A DNA stretch of 46,946 bases from Deinococcus hopiensis KR-140 (GCA_943327755.2 CALPYF020000032.1:1-46946), one strand, 5' to 3'; positions 31,220 through 45,929 are shown, numbered from the stretch's first letter. Notes: generated from the letters alone by a model not told the origin. Program-made: numbers and translations.

Positions 31220-31517
31220 TGTTCCTCCGGATTGGTACTTTGACAGTCTGTGCGAGGTCGCCCGTCTGGGCGGCTCGTGTGGGCTGTCTGTGGGTTGATC
31301 GGCGGCATCATAGCGCACGTCTGGGTGGGCGGATGTGACTTTCGTCCGGTTGACAGGCCCGGGCATCAGGGATACGACGTGGCTGTGCTGAGAAAACGCA
31401 CCTGTCTATATTTATGCATGTTCGGTAGGGCTGGACGCAGCGTCTGGTGAGCGCTGTCCTCATGTGGTGGCTGTTGAGCATCGTGTGTAGCCGGGCCAGC
31501 GTGGCATACTGCGCCGC
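31220..31517. promoter_or_regulatory. Divergent promoter region, binding protein and ddl
   Basis: 298 bp without a gene. For the minus-strand binding protein there is TATGAT (31312-31307). On the plus strand TTGACA (31350-31355) followed after 17 bp by TACGAC is a possible promoter, and an AT-rich CTATATTTAT (31407-31416) lies further on. CATACT (31505-31510) ends 7 nt before the ddl GTG, fitting a leaderless start. Confidence 0.45.
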
Positions 31518-32537
31518 GTGAAGAAGCGCATCCTGCTGCTGGCCGGCGGCCAGTCCGGTGAACACGAGGTCAGCCTCATGAGTGCCCGCAGCGTCCTGAA
31601 CGCCCTGCCCCGCGACCAGTTCGACGTGACGCCCGTGGTCATCAGCAAGCAGGGCCGCTGGCTGCCCCCCACCGAGACGCAGCGCGCCCTGGAATCCGGT
31701 GAGGCCCCGGCCGGCGGCGACCTCGTGCTGCACCGCGCCGCGAGCGCCGAGGGCTACGACGCGGTGTTCCCGCTGCTGCACGGCCCAATGGGCGAGGACG
31801 GCACCGTGCAGGGCCTGCTGACCCTGGCCGGGATTCCCTTCGTGGGGAGCGGCGTGCTGGGCTCGGCGGTCAGCATGGACAAGATCATGACCAAGCAGGT
31901 GCTCGCCTCGGCCGGCATTCCGCAGGTCGCGTGGGCACTGGCGGTGCGCCGCGAATGGCAGCAGGACCCTCACGCCGTGCGCGAGCGCGCCGCGCAACTG
32001 GGCTACCCGCTGTTCGTGAAGCCCGCCAACCTGGGCTCCAGTGTGGGCATCAGCAAGGTCGCCCGCGCCGAGGACCTGGACGGCGCGCTGAACCTGGCGT
32101 TCAGCCTGGACCGCCGCGTGATCCTGGAGGCCATGACCGCCCACAAGCCCCGCGAGGTCGAGGTCGGCATCCTGGGCAACGACGCGCCCATCGCCAGTCC
32201 GGTCGGCGAACTGCGCTTCGACGCGGACTTCTACGACTACGAGACGAAGTACACCGAGGGCCGCGCCAGCATGCACATTCCCGCGCCGCTGCCCCCCGAG
32301 GTCGCCGAGCAGGTCCGGACGCTGGCCCTGAGGGCCTTCCGCGCGCTGGACTGTGCGGGGCTGGCCCGCGTGGACTTCTTCTACGTCGAGGAGACCGGTG
32401 AGCTGCTGCTGAACGAGGTGAACACCATGCCGGGCTTCACGACGACCAGCATGTACCCCAAGCTGTTCGAGGCGGCGGGCCTGAACTACAGCGCGCTGGT
32501 GACCCGGCTGGTCGAACTGGCCCTCGAAGACCGCTGA
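31518..32537 (+). CDS. ddl: D-alanine--D-alanine ligase
   Basis: 339 residues. The enzyme joins two D-Ala with ATP for peptidoglycan precursors. Motifs: LLLAGGQSGEHEVSLMSARSVLNAL at the N-terminus, VFPLLHGPMGEDGTVQGLLTLAGIPFVGSGVLGSAVSMDK, the ATP-grasp segment PLFVKPANLGSSVGISKV, and LNEVNTMPGFTTTSMYPKLFEAAGL for metal and substrate binding. GTG start, with CATACT 7 nt upstream and no ribosome binding site, so probably leaderless. It stands alone. A long hairpin follows the stop. Confidence 0.97.
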   Translation: MKKRILLLAGGQSGEHEVSLMSARSVLNALPRDQFDVTPVVISKQGRWLPPTETQRALESGEAPAGGDLVLHRAASAEGYDAVFPLLHGPMGEDGTVQGLLTLAGIPFVGSGVLGSAVSMDKIMTKQVLASAGIPQVAWALAVRREWQQDPHAVRERAAQLGYPLFVKPANLGSSVGISKVARAEDLDGALNLAFSLDRRVILEAMTAHKPREVEVGILGNDAPIASPVGELRFDADFYDYETKYTEGRASMHIPAPLPPEVAEQVRTLALRAFRALDCAGLARVDFFYVEETGELLLNEVNTMPGFTTTSMYPKLFEAAGLNYSALVTRLVELALEDR

Positions 32538-32545
32538 CAGCAGAG

Positions 32546-32582
32546 TTCAGAGGTATCGAGGGATGCCCTCCATACCTCTGAA
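32546..32582 (+). terminator. Long hairpin after ddl
   Basis: TTCAGAGGTATCGAGGG (32546-32562) pairs with CCCTCCATACCTCTGAA (32566-32582), a 17-bp stem with one C-C mismatch and a 3-nt loop. It lies 8 nt after the ddl stop and has no T-run. Confidence 0.7.
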
Positions 32583-32700
32583 TTGAGCGAAGCGAGCACC
32601 TGAGAAGGGAAGCGGTTGGAAGTGGAATTGAGGGGCGTGCTGTTGGCCCTGCGATGCAACTGGAAACCGCTGTGAGTGGTCTGAGCTGAGGGCGGCCGGT
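32583..32700. repeat. Small non-coding repeat-like segment
   Basis: Begins GAGCGAAGCGAGCACC and includes GAGAAGGGAAGCGGTTGGAAGTGGAA, then AACCGCT as the complement of AGCGGTT. The words match those in the elements at 21086 and 43579. Confidence 0.4.
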
Positions 32701-32752
32701 CCCCCGGGGTGGTGGGGCCGGCTGCTCTTTACTTCCTGTTAATCCGTATCTG

Positions 32753-32758
32753 TATACT
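32753..32758 (+). promoter_or_regulatory. feoA -10 TATACT, leaderless, with overlapping palindrome
   Basis: TATACT ends 7 nt before the feoA ATG. TATAC-TCGG-GTATA (32753-32766) is an inverted repeat straddling the -10 and the transcription start, a likely site for an iron- or manganese-responsive repressor. A weak -35, TTTACT, lies at 32728-32733. Confidence 0.6.
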
Positions 32759-32765
32759 CGGGTAT

Positions 32766-32992
32766 ATGCCGGATGTGCCCCTCGATTCACTGGCTCCCGG
32801 TCAGACCGCGCACGTCGTGGCCCTCGACCCCGCCCACCCGCTGCGCCGCCGCCTGATGGAACTGGGCTTCGTGCGCGGCGCGCCCGTCACGGTCGTGCGC
32901 CGCGCCCCGCTGGGTGACCCGGTGGAACTGCGCATCGGCGCGACCCTGCTGGCCCTGCGCGCGGATGACCTGCGTCTGATACGGGTGCGCGC

Positions 32993-32996
<4 letters not shown>
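32766..32996 (+). CDS. feoA: Ferrous iron transport protein A
   Basis: 76 residues with the FeoA SH3-like fold: LDSLAPGQTAHVVALDPAHPLRRRLMELGFVRGAPVTVVRRAPLGDPVELRIGATLLALRADDLRLIRV. The LMELGF-G segment is the family signature. FeoA is a small cytosolic protein needed for FeoB activity. No ribosome binding site; the -10 lies 7 nt ahead of the ATG. It overlaps feoB by 4 nt (ATGA). It is the first gene of a feoA-feoB-feoC-like operon. Confidence 0.95.
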
Positions 32997-35217
<2,221 letters not shown>

Positions 35218-35221
<4 letters not shown>

Positions 35222-35517
35222 CCGCCCACCCCCCATCCAGCCCCCTGGGCGCGCTGCTGCACGCCATCGGCATCCAGCCGCGCACCCCGGATGAACTCGC
35301 CCGCGCGCTCGGCAGCACCCCGGACGCCCTGAGCGGCATGCTCCGCACCCTCAGAAGCGGCGGGTACGTGCAGGACGCCACCCCGCAGCAGGACGGCTGC
35401 GCGTGCGGCCCCTGCGCCCTGAAAAGCATGTGCCGCAACGCCGACAGCGCCGAACCCGCCCTGCATCTGCTGCGCCTCACCCCACGCGGCGAGACGTACC
35501 TGCGCCGCCTGAGTTGA
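35218..35517 (+). CDS. FeoC-like winged-helix protein with four clustered cysteines, 99 aa
   Basis: GTG start overlapping the feoB stop by 4 nt. Residues about 10-55 look like a winged helix (LGALLHAIGIQPRTPDELARALGSTPDALSGMLRTLRSGGYVQDA). Then DGCACGPCALKSMC holds four cysteines in the order C-x-C-x2-C-x5-C, as in FeoC proteins that bind an Fe-S cluster. FeoC is thought to sense iron or oxygen and adjust FeoB. The C-terminus is LHLLRLTPRGETYLRRLS. Family assignment rests on operon position, fold and cysteines, since FeoC sequences vary widely. Confidence 0.8.
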
Positions 35518-35678
35518 AGGCACGCCACGCTGAAGAAACTCCACTGCAAAGCCTAAAGGTCAGATCAGCCGTCCAGCACGCGCCCCTTCCTACAATGACG
35601 GCATCAACAGTGGACGGCACTCGCGGGCGCACACCCCGTCACCTCCTCTGAATTCAAGCAGCGTCAAAGGGGCAGGGT

Positions 35679-36542
35679 ATGGACTGGAAGAATCTTCCCG
35701 GCAGTGGTGGGAACGCAGAGAACCGCAGCGGTGGCGGAGGGCTGCCCGGTGGCGGCATCGCCGTGGGTGGCGTGGGTGGCCTGATCATCGCCCTGATCGC
35801 CATGTTCTTCGGCATCAACCCAGGGGACATCCTGGGTGGTGGGAACGACACGCAGACCCAGAATCAGTCCTCCCAGACGCAGCCTGCCGCCAACGACGAG
35901 GCGTACCAGTTCGTCAACCAGATCTACCGGAACACCAACCTCGTGTGGGGCAACGTCTTCAAGCAGGCCGGACGCACCTACAACGATCCGCGTCTCGTGC
36001 GGTACGTGCGCGGCACGGGCACCGAGTGCGGCACGGCGAACAGTGCCGTCGGCCCCTTCTACTGTCCCGCCGACCAGACGATCTACCTCGACACCAGTTT
36101 CTTCACGCAGATGGACCGTCAGCTCGGTGGTGGCGGGGACTTCGCGTACGCCTACGTGATCGCCCACGAGGTTGGCCACCACGTGCAGAACGAACTGGGC
36201 ATCAGCGATCAGGTCGAACGCCGTCAGCGCAGCGCCCGTACCGAGGCCGAGGCGAACAGCTACAGCGTGCGACTGGAACTCCAGGCCGACTGCTTCGCCG
36301 GGGTGTGGGGCAACAAGACCCAGCAGGACGCCAAGATCACCCAGGCGGACGTGCAGGAAGCCGTCGCGACCGCCGAGGCCATCGGGGACGACAACCTTCA
36401 GCGCCAGGGTCAGGGCTACGTCGCCCCGGACTCCTTCACGCACGGCAGCGCCGCGCAGCGCGTCAAATGGTTCATGACCGGCTTCAAGAGCGGCAACCCG
36501 AACGGCTGCGACACCTTCAACGTGAACTACAACCAGCTGTAA
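35679..36542 (+). CDS. Neutral zinc metallopeptidase, YpfJ family
   Basis: 287 residues. After a Gly-rich, soluble N-terminus there is one membrane segment (about 25-47, GGIAVGGVGGLIIALIAMFFGI), then a Gln/Asn-rich linker and the peptidase domain outside the membrane. The zinc motif HEVGHH is at H163-H168, and the ADCFAGVWGN segment with AEANSYSVRLELQADCF supplies the third ligand region (PF04228). Substrate and function are unknown. The ATG follows a purine-rich GGGGCAGGGT. It is monocistronic; TACAAT at 35594-35599 may belong to its promoter. Confidence 0.92.
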   Translation: MDWKNLPGSGGNAENRSGGGGLPGGGIAVGGVGGLIIALIAMFFGINPGDILGGGNDTQTQNQSSQTQPAANDEAYQFVNQIYRNTNLVWGNVFKQAGRTYNDPRLVRYVRGTGTECGTANSAVGPFYCPADQTIYLDTSFFTQMDRQLGGGGDFAYAYVIAHEVGHHVQNELGISDQVERRQRSARTEAEANSYSVRLELQADCFAGVWGNKTQQDAKITQADVQEAVATAEAIGDDNLQRQGQGYVAPDSFTHGSAAQRVKWFMTGFKSGNPNGCDTFNVNYNQL

Positions 36543-36648
36543 GGCAGCTGGTAGGCGGGGCGCGGCAGGGGAGACCCGGCACGCCCCGCCGTTCTGCTGC
36601 GTGACGGCGCTCACCACACCCCGGCGTTCCATGCGCTTTCCTGGGTGC

Positions 36649-37320
36649 ATGACGGGATGGGAGGTCGCGGGTGTACCCGTGCAGATCAGACGCAGCGCGC
36701 GGCGCCGGACGGTGGCGGTGCAGGTCACGCCGGGCGCCGTGACGCTCTTCGCCCCGACCCGCGTCCCGCTGTCCCAGCTGCGCGCCATTCTGGACGCCCG
36801 CCGCGACTGGGTGGCCGGGCACCTCGCCGGGTACGCCGCCCGGCCCCCGCAGCGCCCCGACGCGCAGACCGGGCAGCGCGTGCCGTTCCTGGGACAGGAC
36901 CTGACCCTGCACCTGGACCCGGCCCGCACCCGCCCGGACCACGACGGGATCACCCTGCACCTGCCCGCGCAGAACGCCGAGGCGGCCCTGACCGCCTGGA
37001 CGCGCCGCGCCTGCGCCGCCCCCTACCGCGCGCTGGTGGAGGACTACGCCGCGAGGCTCGGCGCTGCCGACCGCCTGAGCGCCGTGCACGTCAGCGACAC
37101 CCGCACCCGCTGGGGCAGCTGCTCCGCCGACGGGAGTATCCGCCTGCACTGGAAACTGACCCGCGCGCCCACCGAGGTCCTGCACTACGTCGCGCTGCAC
37201 GAGGCCGCCCACCTCCTCGAACTGAACCACTCCGCGCGCTACTGGGCGCACGTCACCCGCCTGATGCCCGACTGGCAGACGCACCGGGCGTGGCTCAAGG
37301 AGTACGGGCATACCCTCTGA
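36649..37320 (+). CDS. YgjP-like (SprT/M48 fold) metal-dependent hydrolase, 223 aa
   Basis: The YgjP/DUF45 family: VQIRRSARRRTVAVQVTPGAVTLFAPTRVPLSQLRAIL at the N-terminus, WGSCSADGSIRLHWKLTRAP, and the zinc motif H184-E185-A-A-H188 with H194 in LHEAAHLLELNH, then YWAHVTRLMPDWQTHRAWL. Family members are small cytosolic zinc proteases often next to restriction or nuclease genes; none is seen here. The ATG at 36649 is preferred because the domain begins right after it; a GTG at 36601 in the same frame would add 16 residues. A large inverted repeat follows the stop. Confidence 0.85.
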   Translation: MTGWEVAGVPVQIRRSARRRTVAVQVTPGAVTLFAPTRVPLSQLRAILDARRDWVAGHLAGYAARPPQRPDAQTGQRVPFLGQDLTLHLDPARTRPDHDGITLHLPAQNAEAALTAWTRRACAAPYRALVEDYAARLGAADRLSAVHVSDTRTRWGSCSADGSIRLHWKLTRAPTEVLHYVALHEAAHLLELNHSARYWAHVTRLMPDWQTHRAWLKEYGHTL

Positions 37321-37395
37321 GGGTCAAAGGGCCGAGGGTCGAAGCGTTCAAGGGATTCATCTCCTTAGACTCTTCGACCCTCGGCCCCTGGACCC
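37321..37395. repeat. Large inverted repeat between convergent genes
   Basis: GGGCCGAGGGTCGAA (37329-37343) pairs perfectly with TTCGACCCTCGGCCC (37373-37387). Outer GGGTC/GACCC (37321-37325/37391-37395) extend it, and inner AAGG/CCTT lies in the 29-nt loop. It starts right after the YgjP stop and probably acts as terminator for both genes. Confidence 0.7.
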
Positions 37396-37398
37396 CCT

Positions 37399-37605
37399 CT
37401 ACATCGCGGGCATCGGCTCCGGCATGCCGGGCGTGTCCGGATTGGGCGTGGGGTGTGGCTCGGGCATCCCGGGGGTATCCGGGTTCACCGGGGGGTCCAT
37501 CACAGGGCCGCTGTCACCCGTGCCGGGCATCTGCTCGGGCATCGGGGTGGGCATGTCGGTGGGTTCGGATGCGGGGGCGGGCGGACGGTCGTACGGTCCA
37601 GTCAT
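37399..37605 (-). CDS. Small proline-rich protein with NPDTPGMPEP repeats, 68 aa
   Basis: 68 residues, dominated by Pro, Met, Asp, Glu and Gly. The motif NPDTPGMPEP occurs twice near the C-terminus and related TDMPTPMPEQMPG precedes it. There are no cysteines, signal or hydrophobic segments, so it is probably disordered and acidic. The start is strongly supported: GGAGGTG about 6 nt before the ATG. No function is known to me. It stands alone, between a terminator-like repeat and the EEP gene. Confidence 0.7.
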   Translation of the reverse strand: MTGPYDRPPAPASEPTDMPTPMPEQMPGTGDSGPVMDPPVNPDTPGMPEPHPTPNPDTPGMPEPMPAM

Positions 37606-37685
37606 CGGGGCACCTCCTGAGTGGGAATGACCGTCAGTCTGCCGCGCGACGGTGCGAGCAACCCCCGAGGTGCATGAAGCGGGCT

Positions 37686-38615
37686 TCAGGGTCGGTACTC
37701 GACCAGCAGCGGCCGGTGGTCGCTGAGCGTCCACGACAGCACGCGGGCGCGGGCGGGGCACAGGTCACGGCTGAACTGGTGGTCGATCCGCAGGCGCAGG
37801 CCAGGGTACGTCCAGCCGGGGCCGCGCCCGGCACGCTGGAAGGCGTCGGGGCCGACCGCCTGCCGCAGCGCCCGGTACGCCGGTCCGCGCGGCGGGGTGT
37901 TCAGGTCGCCGCCCAGGATCAGGGGGCCGGGGGTGGCGCGCGCCAGGGCCGTCAGGACGTCCAGCTGCGCGGCGCGCAGGTCACGGGAGCGGCGCAGCCG
38001 GGCCGGGTCGTGCAGGGCGGCACTGACCTGCGTGGCTCCCGGGTGGGCGTTCACGACCGTCAGCGGGCGGCCCTCCCAGCGCAGGCGGGTCACCAGCGCG
38101 GCGCGGTCCAGGCCGGGCAGGGGCCGCGTGTCGGTGCCCAGCAGCGGCAGCCGGGTGAGGGTCATGACCTCCTGCGCCCGCACGGCGCGGTAGGCGGGCA
38201 GGGCGGCCCGCAGCCGCGCCTCGAAGGTGGGGTCGTGGAAGCGGGCTTCCTGTAGGAGGATCACGTCGGCGTTCAGGGCGCGCAGGGCTGCACCCAGCCC
38301 GGCCGGGGAGGTGCGCGCGCCGCCCAGCACGTTGAACGTCACGACCCGCAGCGTGCCCGGCTGCTGCGGCCGCCAGTGGAAAAGGCCCGCGCCCCACGCG
38401 GCCAGCAGCAGCGCGGCCAGCGCCACACCCCGGCCCCGGCGACGCCACGCCGCCCAGGCCAGCGCGGGCAGGCACAGCAGGACCCACAGCAGCGGCGGCG
38501 CGTACGCGAGCAGCAGGGTGGGCAGCGTCCGCTCGCCGATCAGGTCGCCCAGCGCCCAGGCGAGTGCCACGAGGATCAGCGTCAGGATCGGCAGGGCAGG
38601 CAGGTGGACACGCAC
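37686..38615 (-). CDS. Membrane-anchored endonuclease/exonuclease/phosphatase family protein, 309 aa
   Basis: Three hydrophobic segments lie at the N-terminus (LPILTLILVALAWALG; LLLAYAPPLLWVLLCLPALAWAAW; GVALAALLLAAWGAGLFHW). They are followed by an EEP domain outside the membrane: LRVVTFNVLGGAR, LNADVILLQEARF, VNAHPGATQVS, GPLILGGDLNTPP, and RIDHQFSRDL then LSDHRPLLVEY. The catalytic Asn, Glu, Asp and His are all present. This arrangement is seen in YafD-type proteins of unknown substrate, possibly phospholipid or nucleotide phosphodiesterases. GTG start, with CACACT 7 nt upstream, suggests a leaderless mRNA. Confidence 0.88.
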   Translation of the reverse strand: MRVHLPALPILTLILVALAWALGDLIGERTLPTLLLAYAPPLLWVLLCLPALAWAAWRRRGRGVALAALLLAAWGAGLFHWRPQQPGTLRVVTFNVLGGARTSPAGLGAALRALNADVILLQEARFHDPTFEARLRAALPAYRAVRAQEVMTLTRLPLLGTDTRPLPGLDRAALVTRLRWEGRPLTVVNAHPGATQVSAALHDPARLRRSRDLRAAQLDVLTALARATPGPLILGGDLNTPPRGPAYRALRQAVGPDAFQRAGRGPGWTYPGLRLRIDHQFSRDLCPARARVLSWTLSDHRPLLVEYRP

Positions 38616-38622
38616 AGCGCGC

Positions 38623-38628
38623 AGTGTG
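38623..38628 (-). promoter_or_regulatory. -10-like CACACT, leaderless start of EEP gene
   Basis: On the minus strand CACACT ends 7 nt before the GTG at 38615. No ribosome binding site is present. Confidence 0.4.
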
Positions 38629-38655
38629 CCGCCTGCCGCTGCCCCGCGCGTCCAC

Positions 38656-38698
38656 ACAAAAGGGGAGAGGGTGGACGCCCCACGACACCCACCCTCCA
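38656..38698 (-). terminator. Terminator of hflX
   Basis: On the minus strand GGTGGAGGGTGGG pairs with CCACCCTCTCC (one bulge), followed by CCTTTTG. Confidence 0.65.
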
Positions 38699-38712
38699 CC
38701 TGAACAGGTCCG

Positions 38713-40422
<1,710 letters not shown>

Positions 40423-40745
40423 TTTATCGATAGCTGGTCACTTCCTTGAATACGCGCCCCACCCGCCGCGCAGGCGGCCGGACAGGGGAGAGGGGGTGAA
40501 GGGCACACTGCCGGGCCGTCAGCAGCCCCGCCCAGCCTTCACGCTGGAACTGGGGGCGCGGCCATGCCTGCATTGACATCATGGTACCGCCGCAGGTCAC
40601 AGGCAAACGTGTGGGTTCACTTGAAGATCTTGATCATCGTGCCCCCAGGGTACCCGGCAGGCAGGGGCGGGCGCATCGGCCACCTGACGTAGGGGGAGAT
40701 GGTTGATGGTTGATAGGAGAAGGAAACGACCCCACTCCCCACGGC
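40423..40745. other. Intergenic region hflX - AAC(3)
   Basis: 323 bp. It holds a possible 19-codon minus-strand ORF (40617-40676) and purine-rich direct repeats GATGGTTGATGGTTGATA (40698-40715). A minus-strand TATCGAT (40433-40427) lies just upstream of hflX. No other gene is seen. Confidence 0.5.
40617..40676 (-). CDS. Possible 19-aa small protein MRPPLPAGYPGGTMIKIFK
   Basis: An ATG with AGGTGG 4 nt upstream opens a 19-codon frame ending in TGA. The composition (PAGYPGGTMIKIFK) looks more like a real protein tail than random GC-rich sequence. It may be a small protein, or a remnant of a longer gene. No homologue is recalled. Confidence 0.25.
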   Translation of the reverse strand: MRPPLPAGYPGGTMIKIFK

Positions 40746-41552
40746 CTACCTCCCGCTCCCCCTCTCGCGCCAGTACCCCGTGGCGAAGTCCACCAGGGCG
40801 CGCTGCGACATCAACTTGGCGGTCGCGGAGCCCACCATGCCCACGGTCACTGCGCCGGTCGCCTCGAACGCGGCCTTGACGGGCGGGAAGGCCTGCTCGT
40901 GGTAGTCCGCCTCGTCGAAGGTCAGCCAGTGCCGCTCGCCCCCAACCGTGACCGGGCCGCTGAAGGGCACGGTGGGCCGCTGCCCGGCCCGCACCTCGGC
41001 GAGGTGCAGGCTGGTGTTCACGTCCGTCCCCAGCAGGAGCACCCGGCCGTTCAGGTCGTACACGCGCGCCAGCGGCGAGCCCTCACCCAGCGAGAACGCC
41101 AGCGGGTGATCCGCCGTGACCGACTCGGCGTGGCGGCCCCACGCGGCAAAGGAACTGTGCGGGTGATCGCTGCGCCGCGCGCCCGGCCAGGTCCGCAGCG
41201 TCTCCGCGACACGGCCCATGCCCCGGCTGGGCGTCACCGCCGGATCGAAGGCGGGCAACCCGGCGCGGATGACCGGCCACCACGTCTCGGGCACCTTCGT
41301 CCGGCCCCACCCGACTGGGTCGGTCAGGTTCAGCGTGAAGGTCGGCACGACCAGCGTGCCCTGCGGCCCGACCACGTCCTGCAGCGCCTGCACGACGGCT
41401 GCCGCGCCGCCCGCCACCCAGCCCAGACGGCTGAGGCTGGCGTGCACGATCAGCGTGTCGCCCGGCTGCACCCCCAGGCGGCGCAGGTCGCCCGCCAGGG
41501 TCGCGCGGGTGCGCGGCGTGTCCGTCCGGGCAATGATCTCGGCCTCACTCAT
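40746..41552 (-). CDS. AAC(3)-family aminoglycoside N3-acetyltransferase-like protein, 268 aa
   Basis: The AAC(3)/YokD family: GDTLIVHASLSRLGWVAGGAAAVVQALQDVVGPQGTLVVPTFTLN, GMGRVAETLRTWPGARRSDHPHSSFAAWG, and LGEGSPLARVYDLNGRVLLLGTDVNTSLHLAEV are conserved blocks. Classic members acetylate the 3-amino group of aminoglycosides; chromosomal relatives such as YokD may have other substrates, so resistance is a possibility only. GGGGAAC precedes the ATG. It is divergent from the DinB-like gene with 15 bp between the start codons. It sits alone, so recent acquisition is not evident. Confidence 0.88.
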   Translation of the reverse strand: MSEAEIIARTDTPRTRATLAGDLRRLGVQPGDTLIVHASLSRLGWVAGGAAAVVQALQDVVGPQGTLVVPTFTLNLTDPVGWGRTKVPETWWPVIRAGLPAFDPAVTPSRGMGRVAETLRTWPGARRSDHPHSSFAAWGRHAESVTADHPLAFSLGEGSPLARVYDLNGRVLLLGTDVNTSLHLAEVRAGQRPTVPFSGPVTVGGERHWLTFDEADYHEQAFPPVKAAFEATGAVTVGMVGSATAKLMSQRALVDFATGYWRERGSGR

Positions 41553-41567
41553 GCTGTTCCCCGCTGC

Positions 41568-42062
41568 ATGTCCGAAGCGTACGCGCGCTGGCCGGGAACG
41601 CGCATCGGCCAGGGCGCGTACTGGGCGGCGATGTCGGACCTGCTGCGTGACACCCTGCGTGAAGTCCTGTACGGCCCGGACGGCCTCTCGGGTCTGTTCA
41701 GCGTGCCCGGCGACGGCCTGCTGCGCGCCGTCCACGCGCTGACCCCGGACGACCTGCGCGCCGCCCCCGCGCTGGCCGGGCGGATCATGGCGCTGCGGCA
41801 CACGCTGGAACTCACCGCGCTGCGCCTCGCCGACCCGCACGCGCTCCTCAGTGACCCGACCGACCCGCAGGGCTGGCAGCCGGCGGGCGCGCAGGCGTGG
41901 CGGGACGAACTCGTGAACCTCGCCCGCGCTGGGCAGGCGCTCTATGATGCGCTGTTCCTGCCCCTCTCTGCTGCCGCGCAGCGCGAGGCCCACGGGGCGG
42001 TCCTGCACGCCGCGCGGGAGGCGGCGCTCCTGCAACACTGGCGCGGCCTGCGCCCAGATTGA
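41568..42062 (+). CDS. DinB-like hypothetical protein, 164 aa
   Basis: The pattern GQGAYWAAMSDLLRDTLREVLYG... VPGDGLLRAVHALTPDDLRAAPALAGRIMALRHTLELTALRL resembles the helix arrangement of DinB-superfamily bundles, with a possible metal His in MALRHTLEL and another in EAHGAVLHAAREAALL. The match is weak, so the call is tentative. The ATG is only 15 bp from the divergent AAC(3) start, so the two promoters must overlap the coding sequences. A later in-frame ATG (residue 22) is an alternative start. A terminator follows. Confidence 0.6.
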   Translation: MSEAYARWPGTRIGQGAYWAAMSDLLRDTLREVLYGPDGLSGLFSVPGDGLLRAVHALTPDDLRAAPALAGRIMALRHTLELTALRLADPHALLSDPTDPQGWQPAGAQAWRDELVNLARAGQALYDALFLPLSAAAQREAHGAVLHAAREAALLQHWRGLRPD

Positions 42063-42087
42063 TGGCCTGCCGATGGACCAAAGGAAG

Positions 42088-42117
42088 AACCCCCAGGCAT
42101 TGACCTGGGGGCTTTCT
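42088..42117. terminator. Bidirectional terminator
   Basis: CCCCCAGG (42090-42097) pairs with CCTGGGGG (42104-42111), followed by CTTTCTGTT. It lies between the DinB-like gene and the convergent tRNA gene. Confidence 0.8.
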
Positions 42118-42118
42118 G

Positions 42119-42939
<821 letters not shown>

Positions 42940-43075
42940 GGCCGCCGCGCCGCACCGCGGCGTACGCCCGAACCCATCCCCCACAGGGGTGATGCCAATG
43001 AAGCAGCATATTCGCGCCTGAAGTGCGCGCGCTCACCCCACCGCGTGTGGGGCCTGAGCCTCAAGGGAGTCAACC

Positions 43076-43546
<471 letters not shown>

Positions 43547-43578
43547 TCCCCGGTTGATGGCCCCCCAGGGGCCAGCCA

Positions 43579-43730
43579 ACCCGAGCGGAGCGAGCAGGGA
43601 CGACCGCACCGTTCGTGAAGTGAAGCCGCCAGTCGGTGAATTGTGCGACTGGCGGCGGAATGGAATGAACGGTGCGGCCCGGATACACCCGGCAAGCCGC
43701 GATGACCGGACGGTAGGTTCGCCCTGCCGT
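43579..43730. repeat. Structured repeat element between rpsG and fusA
   Basis: Starts with GAGCGGAGCGAGCAGGGA, then a nested hairpin at 43604-43677 (arms CCGCACCGTTC/GAACGGTGCGG and GCCGCCAGTCG/CGACTGGCGGC), then a smaller GGACGG/CCGTCC stem. The arms are 11 nt and all spacers are 10 nt. See findings. Confidence 0.75.
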
Positions 43731-43803
43731 CCATGTCGCGTGAAGCGAAACCCAGCGTAACTGACGGTGACGAGACACGTCACCCGCCACAATAGGGAGT
43801 CTT

Positions 43804-45897
<2,094 letters not shown>

Positions 45898-45929
45898 ACC
45901 CGCCTCGCCCCGCACCGGGGTGACGCCAG

